A stretch of 6,920 nt of DNA, from assembly GCA_043804035.1 (NCBI GenBank), contig JAZDJJ010000045.1:1-6920 (forward strand), given 5' to 3'. The notes under the pieces were generated by a model. The model saw nothing but the letters and a program-made list of their open reading frames with translations. It did no database searches and was not told where the DNA came from. Every line of letters begins with the position of its first letter. Position 1 is the stretch's first letter. The stretch is from JAZDJJ01 sp043804035. Its GTDB lineage: Bacteria; Bacteroidota; Bacteroidia; Palsa-948. This document shows positions 6,795-6,920 of this stretch, piece after piece. Position numbers and translations under genes: made by a program.

Positions 6795-6920
6795 TGGTTA
6801 TTGGTTATTGGTTATTGGTTATTGGTTATTGGTTATTGGTTATTGGTTATTGGTTATTGGTTATTGGTTATTGGTTATTGGTTATTGGTTATTGGTTATT
6901 GGTTATTGGTTATTGGTTAT
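6793..6920. repeat. heptanucleotide tandem array (ATTGGTT)n abutting pepT
   Basis: Eighteen perfect copies of a 7-base unit (ATTGGTT on the plus strand, AACCAAT on the pepT strand) plus two more bases run without interruption to the window end, so the true length is unknown. The array reaches into the pepT start codon: the last unit contributes the AT of ATG. On the minus strand every unit contains TAA, so all three frames are closed and the array is untranslated leader for pepT. On the plus strand all three frames are open and would encode repeats of LLVIGYW, with no start codon or upstream gene to use them. Because the copies are perfect, the copy number may be unstable or may be set by assembly rather than biology. 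Confidence 0.97.

Noticed and set aside
6793..6920. Heptamer array considered as a CRISPR array or telomere-like end
   Set aside because: There are no spacers between copies and the unit is only 7 bases. It is a simple tandem repeat, and nothing else suggests a linear replicon end.

Overview
This 6.9 kb, AT-rich window most likely comes from a member of the Bacteroidota. All five complete genes lie on the minus strand and end in TAA. None has a recognisable Shine-Dalgarno sequence; their leaders are simply A/T-rich. One perfect match to the Bacteroidota -7 box (TAnnTTTG) lies upstream of the second gene cluster. The lineage is an inference from these features and the style of the housekeeping proteins, not from a marker gene.

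Read in the direction of transcription (right to left), the window has three parts. The right edge (about 6793-6920) is a perfect heptanucleotide tandem array that runs straight into the start codon of the first gene and continues past the window end. Next comes a tight three-gene housekeeping cluster: peptidase T (pepT), a two-TM sensor histidine kinase with no response regulator beside it, and cofactor-independent phosphoglycerate mutase (gpmI). These genes are separated by only 8-9 bp. A 150 bp AT-rich spacer follows (2854-3003). Last is a second cluster that looks like an accessory DNA-processing or defence module: a NurA-like nuclease, then 1 bp later a HerA-like hexameric ATPase, then a third gene. 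The third gene's start codon lies inside the end of herA (ATGGATAA overlap), and only its first 13 codons are in the window.

The NurA-HerA pair is the main point of interest. In archaea the two proteins form a DNA-end resection machine. In bacteria, HerA-type ATPases paired with nuclease or NADase partners (SIR2, DUF4297) are known antiphage systems. Here the nuclease is a divergent NurA-like protein, and the ATPase has a non-textbook Walker A. The truncated third gene begins MDKTKTIIGKDVI, which resembles the start of Hsp90/GHKL-type ATP-binding proteins. If that holds, the module would be NurA + HerA + Hsp90-like ATPase, encoded as one translationally coupled operon beside core metabolic genes. 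The identity of the third gene is tentative because only 40 bases of it can be seen.
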